A stretch of DNA of 64,000 bases, from NCBI GenBank assembly GCA_941918925.1, contig OW799234.1, positions 73,676,543-73,740,542 of the forward strand. Reading direction: 5' to 3'. The DNA comes from Phyto melanocephala (taxonomy: Eukaryota; Arthropoda; Insecta; Diptera; Rhinophoridae). The notes under the pieces were generated by a model, which was not told the DNA's origin, ran no database searches, and worked only from the letters and a program-made list of their open reading frames with translations. Of this stretch, positions 12,864 to 25,429 are shown piece by piece (position 1 is the first letter of the stretch; each line of letters opens with the position of its first letter). A program made the translations under genes and the position numbers.

Positions 12864-13225
12864 CTAAAATTAAAAATTAAAATTTTTATAAAATCAAATG
12901 CAAAATATAAGTATTTAATAAAAAACCTCAAACACATCCTAAAAAACAAAACTTATTACCTAGATCATCGTTTATATTATTGATTGGTAAAGCTTTAAGT
13001 CAACTGTTTCAAAAAACAACAAAGTCAAGAAACCTTTATAATTTGTAATTGTTTACGTGTAGCGTAATAAAATGTTCGGCAGATAACAAAAATCAATTTT
13101 CGAATTCGAAAAAAAAAAATTTTACAAAACCGGTTCAAATATTCGGGTTTTTCTGTTGAATTAAAAAACATGCAAGTTTTATTCAGTTGGCATAAGTAGA
13201 CAATTCTGCGTAGTACAACGCACAA
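12864..13225. other. Upstream flank/intron of the GPI-tail gene
   Basis: This holds the intron adjoining the main exon and the possible 33-nt upstream exon at 12960-12992. A pyrimidine-rich tract ending in AAACAG (about 13003-13020) lies further upstream. Nothing else is supported. Confidence 0.35.
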
Positions 13226-13640
13226 ATTTTTCCCTATAACTTTGCCAACTAAAAACTGATTTGTCGAAAAATTTTTTACTAATAACCCTAGATGCATATC
13301 AAATCGACAAATAGTATCACACGAGTCCATAAATGATCCCAAGGCTAAAAAATTATAATTTTTATGGTAAAAGTATCAAAAAAAAATAAAAGCAGTAGTG
13401 TTTATTTGGTCATATCAGAGAAAGTTATGGGACGATTATGATGGATTTCAATAGTGATTAATTCTTTGATGTTTTTTAAAAATTAATACTAAATACAGAT
13501 CTGTGCAACATGTGGGGTCTTCTTAAAGTTGATTTCAACCAACATTAGGACAGACGGACAGAAAAATAAGCCTAATCGACTTTCCTAGTTATAAGCCTTC
13601 AGAAAATATATACTTTATGGAATGACAAAGCTACACAGAA
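13226..13640 (-). mobile_element. Degenerate HINE-like relic
   Basis: On the minus strand the sequence keeps the landmarks of the family: the CATAAAGTATATATTTTCTG block (near 13600), the GTCTGTCC remnant (near 13550) and the GTTGAAATCAAC motif (near 13530). Both ends are lost and the copy is strongly diverged from the fresh copies. Confidence 0.6.
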
Positions 13641-14691
13641 AAAATCAGTATCGGTTGTGAAGTACAGCAATTGTTGCCCATCGCATAGTTTGGTTATGAT
13701 AATAGAATTTTACGGTTATATCTACAGAATTTCGTTTCGGAATATAAATATTTAGTCAGCACTAATAAATTATGATTCTTACAGTAGAACTTTATAATCA
13801 CAAATGAAATAATCGATTGCAGGAACTAAACCATTTGTTCGGCAATTTATGTGATTTTTTGTTTTCTGGGTGCTGGCACCACTAGTGAAAGATATACAAA
13901 CGATCAGATAAATTCAACAATATAAAAATGCTCCACATGAATCACAGTTGAATCAATTAAGTACATACTTTTAAAATTAAAATTTAATTATTTGCATATT
14001 AAAAAATTATTACCAAAAATTAAAAAAATTCATTAAAAGAATAAAATTTGTTCATGTTTATTATTAAAATTTTGTTTTATGCTTTTATCTGGCCGATTGA
14101 GTTGATTTCTACTATCAAACTGCATTTTGGCAATTATAAACACTTTTGTTCAATTTCACTTAATTTGGCTTAAACGTTGAAACTTTCGAATGTTTCTCAT
14201 ACACAGAAATTAACATTATGTAGTGGCCTAATCAACGCAAACTTTTACAAGTGCCAAGAATGACATATAAATACTTGGTGAAACATACAGCATGACAAAC
14301 TAAATTAGTTTATAACCTAAATTATCACGTGTGTCGGTGGGGGTTATAAAAATATAACATTTTAAAAACTGAGCAAGTATTTACGTTAATATTTTTATAG
14401 AGAATTTATTTCACAATGGCAATTTTGATTGTTCTTAAGTATAGAATTTGACAGACGTTTCCCAATGGCATCTTTTAACAGTAAGAGAAACAGCCATTTG
14501 TCACAAAATGTACAAAAATAAAAACTACATAATCATAGCTGAGACAATAAATAAAAGAAAATAAATTTATATATTGTAATTTTTTTTAATTTTTTTAATT
14601 TTGAATGTAAATTTTTCATATTTTAATGAATTAGACAGTCAAGTCTTTTTACTTGACACCTGCATTCAGGGGATTAAAGGGTTAAATTATT
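13641..14691. other. Intergenic, no gene seen
   Basis: AT-rich non-coding sequence. I found no frame with recognisable residues and no transposon ends. Confidence 0.4.
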
Positions 14692-15240
14692 TTTTAATAC
14701 CCACCACCAAAAAATGGTGGGGGTATATTCATTTTGTTATTCCGCTTAAAACACATCGAAATATCCATTTTAGACCCCATTAAGTATTATTTTCCGAGTC
14801 TTGGTTTAATATTATGGCGATCTAAATATGTCCATCCGTCTTTCCGTCTGTTGAAATAACGTAGAGCTTGGACCAAAAAAGCTAGGGTCTCAAATTTTGC
14901 CAGAATATTTCTTATACACAAGGTTTGTTTAGAATTGAAAATCGTCTAAATTGGAATATTAGGAAGATAGTTATAGCTCGTAATGCAAGAGTAGGTGAAA
15001 AAAACAATGTCCTTCCAACATCGAATAAAATGCAATTGTGTCCAAACGCAAAAACGAAAATCAATGTGACACGCCCACTTTTACGTCAACACACATTTTG
15101 CTTTATCTTAAATTCATATAATTTCTCTGTGGAGAAGGTTTTTGGAAGAATAAAGGATTATATTGGAATATCTAAGTTGAATTTAGAAACTACATAGCTA
15201 CGCCTACTTTAACGCCCACTTTGCCCCAATTGCGGTTTTA
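14692..15240 (+). mobile_element. Second HINE-like family (HINE-B), left part
   Basis: It begins TACCCACCACCAAAAAATGG followed by GGGGGTA, a 5' hairpin analogous to that of the main family. It then has the CGATCTAAATATGTCCATCCG and TTTCCGTCTG block, and later CTACGCCTACTTTAACGCCC. A matching 3' end lies at 18490-18664, so the original element may have been split by the repeats, duplication and hAT insertion now between. The frame at 14925-15197 is not a gene. Confidence 0.55.
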
Positions 15241-15669
15241 CACTTTTTTTAACAGTTTAGTCTTTGGCAAATTGACATTGCCATTCTCAACTCAAGTGAC
15301 AGTTGTGCATCTATTTTTTCGTGGTATTACCACGACTTTGTAAAAATTTGGTCGAGAAAAACGTTTAATAAATACAACTGCTTCAGAGTAGTTGTGTTAT
15401 TGGCAATTAAGGTTGATTTTTTTAAAAGCGCTAAAAATATATTTTACAATTTTTGAAAATATCAAAATGGCCCTACCAATACCATGTAGTGCATAAAAAA
15501 CAATAAGAAATGCATCTTTAGATTTTCGATATCGTTAAAAAAGGTTCCGCGTCAAATGCAATTACATTTTGGATCAGTAAGTTCTAAAAAAATAATTAAT
15601 TTCACTTAACAAAGATAGTTTTTAGATTGTGATTTTGATTATAATCATATAATTACATTAAGAAATGTA

Positions 15670-16020
15670 AATAGTTAAATAATTATAAAATAAAAAATTT
15701 TGAATAAATAAAAAATTTTGAAAAAATAAAAAATTTTAAAAAAATAAAAAATTTTAAAAAAATAAAAAATTTTGAAAAAATAAAAAACTGAAAAAATAAA
15801 AAATTTTGAAAAAATAAAAAATTTTTAAAAAATAAAAAATTTTTAAAATATAAAAAATTTTGAAAAAATAAAAAATTTTGAAAAAATAAAAAATTTTGAA
15901 AAAAAATAAAAAATTTTGAAAAAATAAAAAATTTTGAACAAATAAAAAATTTAGAAAAAAATTTTGAAAAAATAAAAAAATTTGAAAAATAAAAAATTTT
16001 GAAAAATAAAAAAATCTTTA
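15670..16020. repeat. 18-bp AT minisatellite
   Basis: Tandem copies of a unit close to AAAAAATAAAAAATTTTG, with small length changes. The array recurs at 16656-16890 as part of the duplicated block. The Phe/Lys/Ile-rich frame on the minus strand at 16592-16810 is only this satellite translated. Confidence 0.9.
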
Positions 16021-16655
16021 AGGGCTTTCAGAAATCGGCTTCGACGCGGAACGTTTTTGTTCCGAAATGACCTGAAGAAACATTTTTCGGCACAACATCG
16101 GCTACAGCGTGTTGATAGGTAGGGCCTTATTTTGGTTGTCCCCTAATATACATTTTTATAATAACTTTTTCATTTCATTGCATTTTTGATAGCTTCCGTC
16201 AGCAAAGAATCTAAGAGCAGCACTCAACTTTAATATAGGAGGAATAGCTACCACGCGAACAGGTGTTTTTAGGTGATCTTTTATTTCATCCAGTAAATAA
16301 CAAAACGCTTTCTTGTTTAGTTGGAAATTATTATTTAATTTCGAACTTATTAAAAATTTATACTTGGCACTGGGGTGCCCAAGAGGGTCTGAATAATCAC
16401 GAATTTGTACTTAGCACATCTACACAAGAGTTTTTATTTCTACCATCACAACATAAATCTACACCTATATTCATTATAAATACTTTTTATTCGGCAGAGC
16501 AGTTAAAAACAATTTTATTTAGTATTATTTTTTATTTTTTTTTTAATTTTCATTTGCCAAACGTAATATTTAAAGTTGGCAGTTCGATATTTTAAGTTGG
16601 CAACTTTAAAGCAAACTCAACTAAAAACATTTGAGTATCACAATACCTAAAATGA
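15787..16655. repeat. Tandem duplication, copy 1 (about 869 bp)
   Basis: This block is repeated head-to-tail at 16656-17524. It carries part of the AT minisatellite and a 600-bp unique part. The 110-codon frame at 16263-16595 is repeated without change at 17132-17464, 869 bases on. The only difference I noticed is one A in an A-run (8 versus 9). The frame has no recognisable domain and I do not call it a gene. Confidence 0.9.
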
Positions 16656-17524
16656 GTGAAAAAATAAAAAATTTTGAAAAAATAAAAAATTTTTAAAAAA
16701 TAAAAAATTTTTAAAATATAAAAAATTTTGAAAAAATAAAAAATTTTGAAAAAATAAAAAATTTTGAAAAAAAAATAAAAAATTTTGAAAAAATAAAAAA
16801 TTTTGAACAAATAAAAAATTTAGAAAAAAATTTTGAAAAAATAAAAAAATTTGAAAAATAAAAAATTTTGAAAAATAAAAAAATCTTTAAGGGCTTTCAG
16901 AAATCGGCTTCGACGCGGAACGTTTTTGTTCCGAAATGACCTGAAGAAACATTTTTCGGCACAACATCGGCTACAGCGTGTTGATAGGTAGGGCCTTATT
17001 TTGGTTGTCCCCTAATATACATTTTTATAATAACTTTTTCATTTCATTGCATTTTTGATAGCTTCCGTCAGCAAAGAATCTAAGAGCAGCACTCAACTTT
17101 AATATAGGAGGAATAGCTACCACGCGAACAGGTGTTTTTAGGTGATCTTTTATTTCATCCAGTAAATAACAAAACGCTTTCTTGTTTAGTTGGAAATTAT
17201 TATTTAATTTCGAACTTATTAAAAATTTATACTTGGCACTGGGGTGCCCAAGAGGGTCTGAATAATCACGAATTTGTACTTAGCACATCTACACAAGAGT
17301 TTTTATTTCTACCATCACAACATAAATCTACACCTATATTCATTATAAATACTTTTTATTCGGCAGAGCAGTTAAAAACAATTTTATTTAGTATTATTTT
17401 TTATTTTTTTTTTAATTTTCATTTGCCAAACGTAATATTTAAAGTTGGCAGTTCGATATTTTAAGTTGGCAACTTTAAAGCAAACTCAACTAAAAACATT
17501 TGAGTATCACAATACCTAAAATGA
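16656..17524. repeat. Tandem duplication, copy 2
   Basis: Second copy of the preceding block. The junction lies in the shared CCTAAAATGAGT sequence: copy 1 runs on into GAAAAAATAAAA, copy 2 into TTGGTTGTGC. Near identity means a very recent event or an assembly artefact. Confidence 0.9.
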
Positions 17525-17583
17525 GTTTGGTTGTGCATAAGTTGGGTTGACAATCACACAACCAAACTGAGTTGAGTGGTTAG

Positions 17584-18479
17584 TAGGGTGATCGACTCGG
17601 TTTTAAAACCGGTGGAAAACCCGGTTTTTACTGTTTTAGCTGGCGGTTTTTTCTAAATGTTAATTTTTCGAATGTCGAATAGACCGGATTTTTTTCTCAC
17701 AGAAGCCGGTTTTTTTCATTTTTAGTTTTATGTTAATTTATCTTTGTAATCAAAGGTACAATACTATATTTATTACTCCAAAAATTTCCAAAAATCAGAA
17801 AATGTATAAAATACTCTTCCATAATGTTGTAAGAAATTTATTTGTTGTTTAAAAAACAAATGTAAAATAAGATAAATAATCAGGCTTAAATATTATTTGT
17901 TTTAAATGGAGAGCAGGTATTTAATACGTTGTTGCGCTTATAATTTGCTGTGATAATCAGCTGTTCAGTTAAGTTTTTTGACCAAGTTATTGTACTTTGC
18001 AAAAATTTTTGATCTCATTTTCGAATTTCATAATATTTTGCTTTTACGAAATCTAGCGACTTGTACTAAAGACTAGCTTTACTAATATCGTTGATAACAT
18101 ATGACTTGCATACTAAAATAGTTTAGCACACAAAGGGTCATTATTACAACTTGCCTACAAAGTTAATGTTAGTAAAAGGTAGATTTGACTACAGTGAGCA
18201 GTAAAGTGACCTTTATTTATTTTCCATTATTACAACCTCCTTGTAACAAAGATTTTTTGTATTTCAAATAACGGCATTTTATAATAATGCCAACTTAAAA
18301 TGCAATTAAACCATAAAACAAACTAGCATGGGTATAAGAAAGAATGATATTTTATGTATTCGACCGGTTAACCGGTTTTTTCTAAATTTAAAAAAAAGCA
18401 ACCGGTTTTTTCTTCAATTCTAAATTTCAAACTATTTAAAAACCGGTTTCTTAAAAATGTCGAATAATCGATCACCCTA
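17584..18479. mobile_element. hAT MITE with perfect 12-bp TIRs
   Basis: The ends are perfect inverted repeats, TAGGGTGATCGA at 17584 and its complement ending at 18479. An exact 8-bp target duplication, GTGGTTAG, flanks it (17576-17583 and 18480-18487). Subterminal AACCGG motifs recur near both ends (17600-17720 and 18362-18450), as binding sites often do. At 896 bp it has no transposase frame. Confidence 0.9.
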
Positions 18480-18489
18480 GTGGTTAGCC

Positions 18490-18664
18490 GCAATAAGGGT
18501 ATAAATTAATGAAAATACTGTACTAGCATATCGAAGTTATGCAAAGAAAGTGATATACGTATATTTTAGCGATTACTGTTAATAACAAAATAATAAATTT
18601 TTACAAAAAATTAGTGGTGGGTAAAAAAAATCCGGCACAGCTGAATATACTGCTCTTACTTGTT
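18490..18664 (+). mobile_element. HINE-B, right end
   Basis: The sequence contains TAGTGGTGGGTA, then a stem-loop-like TCCGGCACAGCTGAAT and TGCTCTTACTTGTT at about 18630-18663, matching the 3' terminus of the HINE families. It is the probable other end of the element starting at 14692. Confidence 0.55.
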
Positions 18665-20873
18665 ATTTATTTATTTATAAAAGTCTTCAGAACAATATTT
18701 ATTAGAGACTAATGAAAAATAAAATATATAAATGCATTTAGTTATTAAAGTTTTAAATTTAAAAACAATTAAGAGCTAGCCAAACAAACCTTGGGTATAA
18801 GAAATATTCTGGGGAAATTTGAGCTCCCTAGCTTTTTCGGTTCGAGCTCTATCGTGCTTTAAACAGACAATAACATTATAGGGTCTAAAATGGATATTTC
18901 GATGTGTAACAAACGGAAACGGAAAATTACATTTATTTAAATCTTGTAAAAAAATTCGTAAAGTTTGTTTTCGATGAATAAAAAACCAACATGTAGTTGT
19001 TTTTTGAGAAATTAATCTAGTTAATGAACCAAGAAGTACTTCATTTCGATTATGTAAACCGATAATAAACAGATTTCTATGACGAAGCGACAAACTATTT
19101 GGTACACAAAATAAGGGTTTTTCTAAAAGATCTAAACAACCAATATTACCATTCAATATGCCAAAAATAAACAGTATTGACTGAATCTTATGTCTTTTCT
19201 CTGAAGAAATCATGCCCAGATGTAAACAAAGGGATTTATAAGTTGGGAGCTATTGAATATGATTTAACTGAGGCAATGCACTCTCTTTCGATACACGATT
19301 TTTTTTAATACAATGAAATGCCTTATAGGTTTTGTTTTATAATTTAAATTGATAAATAAAAAAAATATATAAAAATTTTTTACGATATTTTATAGTGGCG
19401 GCCATCACTAATTTAAATCTCTTATTATATGATATCAGGCCCGCCAAATTGGCTGTTATATCGTCATTTTGCCGATTTTTTGCTTTAAAAATGCCGATTT
19501 TTTTCGATGAAAAACTAAAAACACGGTTACTTTATTCGTTTTCGTATAATTTATTAATTTTGGGCAACACTGGACTACTTGAAACATTTATGGAATAAAA
19601 TCTTTAAAATATTTTTTTGTTAGTCCTCCATACATTAATAAATACAAGAGTTTGAGTTATATACTTTTTGACAAAAAAAGTCATAAGGACAATTTTGACC
19701 AACATTTAAAACACTTTAACATACCAAATGCTTTGCCTTTGCCCGAATTTTTTTTAGCCTCCGGTCTACATTCAATTCTAATTAGTTGTCCAAATAGCTG
19801 TAGAATCACAAATAAAACGTATAATTTTCTAAAATTATGTGCCATTTTAATAAAAGCGTTATTTTTCTAAAATTCGTTTTTAACACTTTTCGATTCTACG
19901 TCTGAAACTAAACTATTGAAATATTTTTTTTTTTTAAATATTTCGTTGAATTGACAAAATTAAACACCAAATAAAATAAAGAAAAATAGTTGTTTTTGTC
20001 TTAAACTTTTAGGTAATTGTATCATGTATAAATTCACTTAATACTCGACTAAATTTATTTTTTATTGTTAAAATGATGTTGATTTAAAACACTTGTATGT
20101 ACACAAGAGCTAATTAAAAAATTATATATGTATGTACGTATGTAGTTATGTATTTGTCTATATTTTGAATATCTTTGTAGTACATAGTATCTATGCAACT
20201 TTAAAGATATTAATACAACTCATTATTAATTGTTAAAGTGTTTATTTTTAATAATACAATCACCCAGATTATTTACCCTTTAAGTGCCATTATTTTTTGG
20301 GAATTTTACGGAAAATAAAATGAATCATTTTTTTCACATTATTAGTAAAATAAGAAAGCATATACACATGCATGTACATTCACATTCGCATATCTTTTGA
20401 TATTCGTATTCGCAAATTTTATGCGAATATCTGTGCACAATTTCATAACGTAAATAATATTAAAAAGTAAATTTTATTTTTATTTATTTTATTTATTAAA
20501 ACTTATTGTTTTTAACAATATTAGTAACTGAGTTATACAAATTTACAAACAGTATTACAACAATTAACATAAAATTAATTAAATAAATAAACTTTTAATA
20601 TAACATTTTTAAGGAAAAGTTGTTCATAAAAAACCTTGTATTAAAAAAAAAATTTCTTATCAAATAAAAAAATCAAAAATGCTTTTTGGTAATAACTTCA
20701 CCAAAATTCTATTTGGATCGAAACGAACCCATGGTAATAATTCTATCTTTAAAACTGTAATAGTTTATAGTATTGTTTATAATAGCAACTCGATTTTTGA
20801 TGTTTACGTTTTTAAAATTTTTGATGTGAGCAAAAATGTTGCTATTAGAGGATATAGTTTTTAATTGAGCTAA
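18665..20873. other. Gene-poor interval with an HINE-B fragment
   Basis: About 18780-18930 is a minus-strand fragment of the HINE-B family (it shares AGAATATT and the TAAAATGGATATTTCGATG block). The remainder, including frames at 18776-19213, 19395-19598 and 19652-19870, shows no domain or codon pattern I would call a gene. Sequence near 20385-20440 (ATTCGCAA-type motifs) also appears near 22885, 28730 and 30690. Confidence 0.4.
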
Positions 20874-21477
20874 TCTATACTAATCTACGTGTGTTAGATA
20901 TAGACTCCGAAACTGTAAAACCGATCGAACTCAAACTTTGGCAAGTTGTTGTACACATTCCAGGGAGTGTTTATGGGTGGTAAAAATTGAGTGGGTCCAC
21001 GCCCATTAAAAAATTAGTTATCAGTTTTAGCTACTTTCACTAGACTGATTTTTTTAAAACTTTGCACACATATTGAGCTATCATTACTTTATAATTTCGT
21101 GATAAAAAAAGTGGGCAGGGCCACGCCCATAAAAAAGTTATAATATTCAGCTAGTTGAACTTCACCGATTTTTCTGAAAATTTGCACACAAATATTGAGC
21201 TCTCATTATTATACAATTTCTTGATTAGAAAAGTGGGCAGTGCCACGCCCAAGGAAATAAATTATAATTTTTGGCTGCTTGCACTAGATCGATTTTTCTG
21301 AAACTTTGCACACACATATTGAGCTGTCATGACTATATAATTTCGTGATTAGAAAAGTGGGCAGGGCCACGCCCATAAAGTTATAATTTTTAGCTTATTG
21401 CACTTTATATTCAAACTAAATTCAGAATGCATTTTTATTCATTAAGGGGCGTAGCGACACGCGCCGGGCTTTTCTAG
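20874..21477 (+). mobile_element. Helitron, non-autonomous, 4 internal repeat units
   Basis: Begins TC after an A at 20873 and ends CTAG at 21474-21477 before a T. It shares the AGACTCCGAAACTGTAAAAC block, the CCAGGGAGTGTTTA block and the GC-rich terminal hairpin with the copy at 9839. A unit of about 120 bp (AAAGTGGGCAGGGCCACGCC core) occurs about four times. No coding sequence. Confidence 0.85.
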
Positions 21478-21546
21478 TAACCATATAAAGAATATTTGAA
21501 AATGAGACACAACGGTATAATTAAAACAATTTTCTAAATATAAAAA

Positions 21547-22255
21547 ATGTCTATGATCATGTCTATGTACATGTCTATGTACATATCTATGTACTTATCG
21601 ATGTATATATTTATGTCTATTTCCATGTTTATGTTTATGTCCATGTTTATGTCCATGTCTATTTCTATGTATATTTTAATTTCCACATTCATGGCCATGT
21701 CTATGTCCATGTTTATGTCCATGTCTATGTTCATGCCTATGTCCCTGTCTACATCTACGTCTCTATGTCGCTGTTAATGTCCATCTCTATGTCTATGTTA
21801 ATCTTTACGCCTACGTCTGTGTCCATTTCAATGTCCATGTCTATGTTTATGTCTACGTCGTTGTCCATGTCCATATCCATGTTAATCTTCATGTCTGTGA
21901 CCTTGTCTATGATCAGGTCTATGTCCATGTATATGTTCATGTATATGTCAATATTGATGTCCTTTTGTATGTTAACATCTATGTTAATGTCTATGTCCAA
22001 GTCCATGTCAATATTTATATTTATGTTCCTGAAGATGCCTATGTTAAAGTTGTTGCCTACATCTTTGTCTATATCGGTGTCTATGTGGGTAATCAATGTC
22101 GATAACCATGCCAATGTTTATGTCTCTGTCAATGTTTATATCTATGTTAATGTCCATATTAATTTTTCTTAGCATATCGATAACCATGCCAATGGTTATG
22201 TCTCTGTCAATGTTTATATCTATGTTAATGTCCATATTATTTTTCTTAGCATGGT
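21547..22255. repeat. Degenerate hexamer minisatellite (ATGTCT/ATGTCC type)
   Basis: About 700 bp of six-base units of the form ATGTCT, ATGTCC and ATGTTT. Because stops are avoided in phase with the unit, long Met/Ser-rich frames appear on the plus strand and Asp/Ile/Met-rich frames on the minus strand; these are by-products. At the end a block of about 76 bp is itself duplicated (22102-22177 and 22178-22254). Confidence 0.9.
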
Positions 22256-23170
22256 GCATCGATTGCGAGGTGGACGTGTGTCAAAGTTATTTCTGATGAT
22301 GGTTTCTCCTTAGATCTAAAAAAATAGTGATCATTTATTATATAAGATCTTTGTCCATAGAGAAATTATATAAATTTAAGAAAAAACATTATTTGAGAAC
22401 ATTTTGGAATCGTGTGAGTCTAATCAACTGTAGGTAGATTCTAGTTTTATTTTAAACTTAATAATAATCTTATACGAGTCTAAAAACAGTGAAAAATATA
22501 TTCCTTTACTAATATTTATAAAAAAAAATACAATAACAAAGTTGTCTCGTATTTGATTTAGCATAAATTATCTTTTAGATTAATATTTTTTGTTCTTATT
22601 CTAATTATTTAAATTATAAACCTGATTCAAACGATACTAACAGCATGTGTAACTCATGCAGTAACTTAGCTGTCAAAATCCTGCCATATACATATACGGA
22701 CTTGAGTTGGGCACAAATCGTTACTTTAGTTCATTTTTGCCAACAACCTCGGTCGTTTTTTTCACGAACACCTATTAAATTACCTTGTGGTTTGTGCAAA
22801 AAATGAAAGAGGTTATTGACAAAAACGAACTAAAATAACCGATTGACTTAACTCTAAAACGTATACAATTTTTTAACTGAATATTTGCATTCGCGAATAC
22901 TTAAAAATTGATATTCTTTACATCACTTCATATCTTCATACATGATTATTATTTACGTAGATTTTTTATATAGATATAACTTTTATTTAAAAATTATAAA
23001 AAAGTTTAACCTGCCTATGTATATCTTTCCTATACTATAATAAGATTAAAAAAAATGTATCTGAATTTTTGCTTGCCTGTCTTTCTGTCTATCTGCCTGA
23101 GCTCAACAACTACTGAAATATCTATCAAATTTTTGTCAGGAGGTACCTTGATAACAAAGTTACCATATAC
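22256..23170. other. Intergenic, no gene seen
   Basis: AT-rich sequence. A fragment near 22880-22930 (ATTCGCGAATAC, then GATATTCTTTACATCACTT) matches pieces elsewhere in the window. No frame is supported. The final 8 bases are the left target duplication of the next element. Confidence 0.4.
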
Positions 23171-23911
23171 CATAGATGGGCAAAAACCATTAAAAAAGTA
23201 CTGCATTACTATTTCCATTACCAATAAACTTTTACTGGTACTGCAATTTTTCATTTAATTACCAGTAAATTTTTACTGGTAATGAAGATTAAATTTCAGT
23301 ACCAGTAAATATTTATTTCTAATTAAACAAAAATTACATTACCAGTAAACATTTACTGGTAATTAAATGAAAAATTGCAGTACCAGTAAAAGTTTATTGG
23401 TAATGGAAACAGTAATGCAGTATATTTTGTAATGTTAAAAAAAATTAATTAATTAAACTTATATTTCTGTGTGAGATTAAATTTGAAGTAATTTTGTTTC
23501 TTTTTCTGTTTTTTTTTTTAATTTTGATTGAATTGTCTTAATATAATTTACATTAATATAAACTTCTAAAAAAATATATTTTTTTTGAATATGCATAAAT
23601 TTTTTTTTAATTTTATTAAATTTTTACTGGTACTGCTATTTTTTTAAATTACCAGTTAATATTTACTGGTAATGCATATTTTTTTTAATTACCAGTAAAT
23701 TTTTACTGGTACAGCAATTTTCATTTAATTATCAGTAAAAATTTACTGGTACTGGAATTTTCATTTAATTACCAGTAAAAATTTACTGGTAATGGAATTT
23801 CATTTTCATTACCAGTAAAAATTTACTGGTACTTGAAGTTTATTTCAATTACCAGTAAAACAATTTACTGGTAATTGAAATTTTACTGGTACTGGAATGT
23901 GCCCAACTATG
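23171..23911. mobile_element. hAT element built from TACTGGTA palindromes
   Basis: The ends are CATAGATGGGCA and, inward from the right, CATAGTTGGGCA. An exact 8-bp duplication, CCATATAC, flanks it (23163-23170 and 23912-23919). The interior is mostly repeated palindromes of the type ACCAGTAAA(A/T)TTTACTGGT, more than ten, often separated by A/T spacers. The first third (about 23195-23420) folds on itself as one long inverted repeat with arms near 95 bp. It has no coding sequence. Confidence 0.88.
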
Positions 23912-25429
23912 CCATATACACAGAAAAAATAAATATGTATTAGTTTCAATTACGAAATGAATATATTAATAAAATTTTTATTAATTATTTAATTTTATTA
24001 ATTAAATGAAAAATAATATTGTTAATTTTTGTAAAAAAAATAATGCAAAAAATATCAATTAAAACGGCACTAAAATACTTATAAAAATTAATTTTATTTT
24101 TAGAAATTATTTTAATAAATTGAATCACTTCTATAATTGAAATTTTGAATTAATTTAAATAAAGTATTTATTATCAGTTTGTGACCAACCGACCACTGAG
24201 ATTTCTACTATATATAGTCTAAGCTACCTTTAATTTCGGCCTTTCTTATGGAAATCGGGATGGATCGAATATTTATATTTCGGATCGAACCATAATTTAT
24301 GTTATATATTAAAGAATACCTGAGCTTGATTGCTGCATGGTAAGATTTATTAGTTTTTTTAAAATTACTTAAGGTAACTAGGACTTATTACAAAAAGTTG
24401 TTGTTTTTTTGGCTATTTTTTTTTAGTTTTTTCACACAATTTTTAATTTCAACGCGTCTCTAACAAAGTACCGTTACCTTTTTGACATTTATTTTTCTTG
24501 CTTAGTGAAGTAGAATTTTATGCGCTTTAAGCCCTACTGTTGTTGTTTTTTGATTTTGAAATTGTTGAAATGTAATACCGTTTAAGCTAATTTCTGGTCA
24601 ATCATCTAGTGATTTTGATTCCATTTTTATTTATTTTAGTGTGTTTTTTTTTCAACATCAAAAGTGAACATTTCTGTTAGTTACACAACGTTGACGCTCT
24701 TGTTTAACTTTGTTATTTCAGTGGTTGCCCCAAGCACAGCGCTTACCGCTCTTGCCAGTGTTTGGCTGAAATGCTTGTGTAAACATTTGTCACAATTGAA
24801 CATCTGGTTCAATACAAAAAAAATATTATTATTAATACATTTTAATTACTTAAATGCATTATTGAAATTGCAGTTTGGATGTACAAGTGTGTTTTAAACA
24901 AATAAATAAGTATTAAAAAAATATATGGATAAAACGTATTAATAACAACATTTATATTACGAGACTTTACTAAGCTGATGAGAAAAATTAGTCTTATTTG
25001 AAAAAGTATATTGTAAACATCTAGTTGCTTTAATTAATATGTCTAAAATGTATTCGATAATATTGCTAGCGTTTTTAGAAATATTTTTGAAAGTTAAACC
25101 AATTATATCGCTGGGTATGCTTTCAATTATTGGGTGTATAACTTAAAAATGTAGGATTCACAGCAGAATGATGTATGTTTTTAACTTGTTTTTTTTCGAT
25201 TATTTATTGAATATTATAGTGTGAACAACAAAGAAAATTAAAAAAAATTTTTTTCAACAAAAAGTTCTTCTTTACTTCTTTAATTAAGAAGTACACTGAT
25301 TGCTCACCGCGACTTTTGGTAAATGTGTTATTTTGAAAGCATGTATGAATCGAGAAACACTGATAAATTAACACGTAATGTTCCATTATAACAATGCCTG
25401 GTCATCTGTTTCAATAACAGTAAAAACTT
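23912..25429. other. Intergenic, no gene seen
   Basis: Low-GC sequence without a convincing frame. The 77-codon frame at 24664-24897 lacks any motif I know. No terminal repeats found. Confidence 0.4.

Noticed and set aside
16263..17464. Two identical 110-codon frames
   Set aside because: Identity comes from the tandem duplication; composition is AT-driven and no homologue or motif is recognisable.
21534..22296. Met/Ser-rich and Asp/Ile-rich long frames on both strands
   Set aside because: Explained by the hexamer satellite.
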